Below, piece after piece: positions 4,895-5,256 of a DNA stretch of 5,256 nt. Source of the stretch: an uncultured Actinomycetes bacterium (lineage in GTDB: Bacteria > Actinomycetota > Acidimicrobiia > IMCC26256 > PALSA-555). Within the stretch, counting starts at the first letter, position 1. Each line of letters opens with the position of its first letter. Both the position numbers and the translations under genes were made by a program. The notes under the pieces were generated by a model. It was not told the DNA's origin, searched no databases, and was given only the letters and a program-made list of their open reading frames with translations. The stretch spans positions 1 through 5,256 of the forward strand of contig CALEYV010000011.1 in the NCBI GenBank assembly GCA_937927875.1, read 5' to 3'.

Positions 4895-5256
4895 GTGCTG
4901 CGGCGGCGGGGGAGACCGCCGGCGCGCACCGGGACGCCGGCCGACCTGCTCGTGGTCGGCCTCGGCAACCCCGGCGCCGAGTACGCGCGGACGCGCCACA
5001 ACGTCGGGGCCGAGGTCGTCGAGCTGCTCGCCCGGCGCCACGACGGTCGGCTCCGGCGGGGCAAGGAGCGCGCCCGCAGCGACGAGGTGCGCGTCGACGG
5101 GGCGCGGGTCGCGCTCGCCATCCCCGAGCAGTGGATGAACGACTCCGGCGACGCGGTGCGCCGGCTCGTGCGCCGCTACGGCGTCGAGCCCGAGCAGCTG
5201 GTCGTCGTGCACGACGAACTCGACCTCCCCGTCGCGACGCTGCGAGTGAAGGCCGG
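4895..5256 (+). CDS. pth: peptidyl-tRNA hydrolase Pth, N-terminal part
   Basis: Pth cleaves the ester bond of peptidyl-tRNAs that drop off ribosomes and so recycles tRNA in the cytosol. The window holds 120 complete codons of a protein usually about 190 residues; the frame stays open to the last base. Signatures are LLVVGLGNPGAEYARTRHNVG (18-38; given here as one motif region) with Asn25 and the catalytic His35, the WMN motif at 80-82 (usually Y/F-MN), and HDELDLP (106-112) with Asp107. These match the E. coli active-site residues N10, H20, M67-N68 and D93. The GTG start gives about 17 residues ahead of the first strand (MLRRRGRPPARTGTPAD), basic and proline-rich, where E. coli Pth has only a few. 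It starts 3 bases after rplY, within the same transcription unit. The identity is clear; the exact start is less so. Confidence 0.93.
   Translation, partial: MLRRRGRPPARTGTPADLLVVGLGNPGAEYARTRHNVGAEVVELLARRHDGRLRRGKERARSDEVRVDGARVALAIPEQWMNDSGDAVRRLVRRYGVEPEQLVVVHDELDLPVATLRVKA

Noticed and set aside
3413..5212. Minus-strand frame of 599 codons across prs, rplY and pth
   Set aside because: It contains compositionally biased runs and no recognisable motif. It is fully explained as a shadow of three conserved plus-strand genes.
1..5256. Possibility of a novel defence, mobile or biosynthetic system
   Set aside because: Every substantial gene is a recognised housekeeping gene in a conserved actinobacterial arrangement, with uniform composition and no direct repeats, integrase, transposase or CRISPR spacing.

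Overview
This window is a densely packed housekeeping stretch from a very GC-rich bacterium. The GC content is clearly above 70% by eye, and third codon positions are almost all G or C. Several features point to Actinomycetota: the small bS22-type protein (1384-1485, minus), the gene order tRNA-Gln / glmU / prs / rplY / pth, the preference for GTG starts, and the overlapping GTGA stop/start junctions. The lineage may be deep-branching, such as Acidimicrobiia, but that is an impression from protein style and cannot be proved here. I see no mobile element, CRISPR array, toxin-antitoxin pair, phage gene or defence system.

Layout. (1) Positions 1-1349, plus strand: the 3' end of rsmA (16S rRNA dimethyladenosine transferase), overlapped by ispE (MEP isoprenoid pathway kinase). 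(2) Positions 1355-1380: a strong GC hairpin between convergent genes, serving ispE from one side and the small gene from the other. (3) Positions 1384-1485, minus strand: a 33-residue, extremely basic protein of the AURKAIP1/COX24 (bS22/mS38) ribosomal family. It is easy to miss because it sits at the end of a long spurious reverse-strand frame. (4) Positions 1486-1576: a divergent control region holding a perfect 14-bp palindrome and a possible -10 box. (5) Positions 1577-1647: tRNA-Gln(TTG). (6) Positions 1693-4109: glmU and prs, overlapping by 4 bases. (7) Positions 4110-4201: a hairpin followed by a candidate promoter, which suggests a new transcription unit. (8) Positions 4202-5256: rplY (ribosomal protein bL25, CTC/TL5 type) and the 5' part of pth (peptidyl-tRNA hydrolase), which runs off the window.

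The genes share two themes. RsmA, bS22, tRNA-Gln, bL25 and Pth all serve the ribosome or tRNA cycle. IspE, GlmU and Prs make precursors: isoprenoids (including the undecaprenyl lipid carrier), UDP-GlcNAc for the wall, and PRPP for nucleotides. The cluster therefore couples translation capacity to wall and nucleotide supply, as in other actinobacteria.

No undescribed system is evident. The points most worth a second look are the hidden bS22 gene, a 9-codon leader frame overlapping the glmU start, a U-U mismatch in the tRNA-Gln anticodon stem, the palindrome in the divergent region, and the 15-bp tandem repeats that build the acidic tail of bL25.
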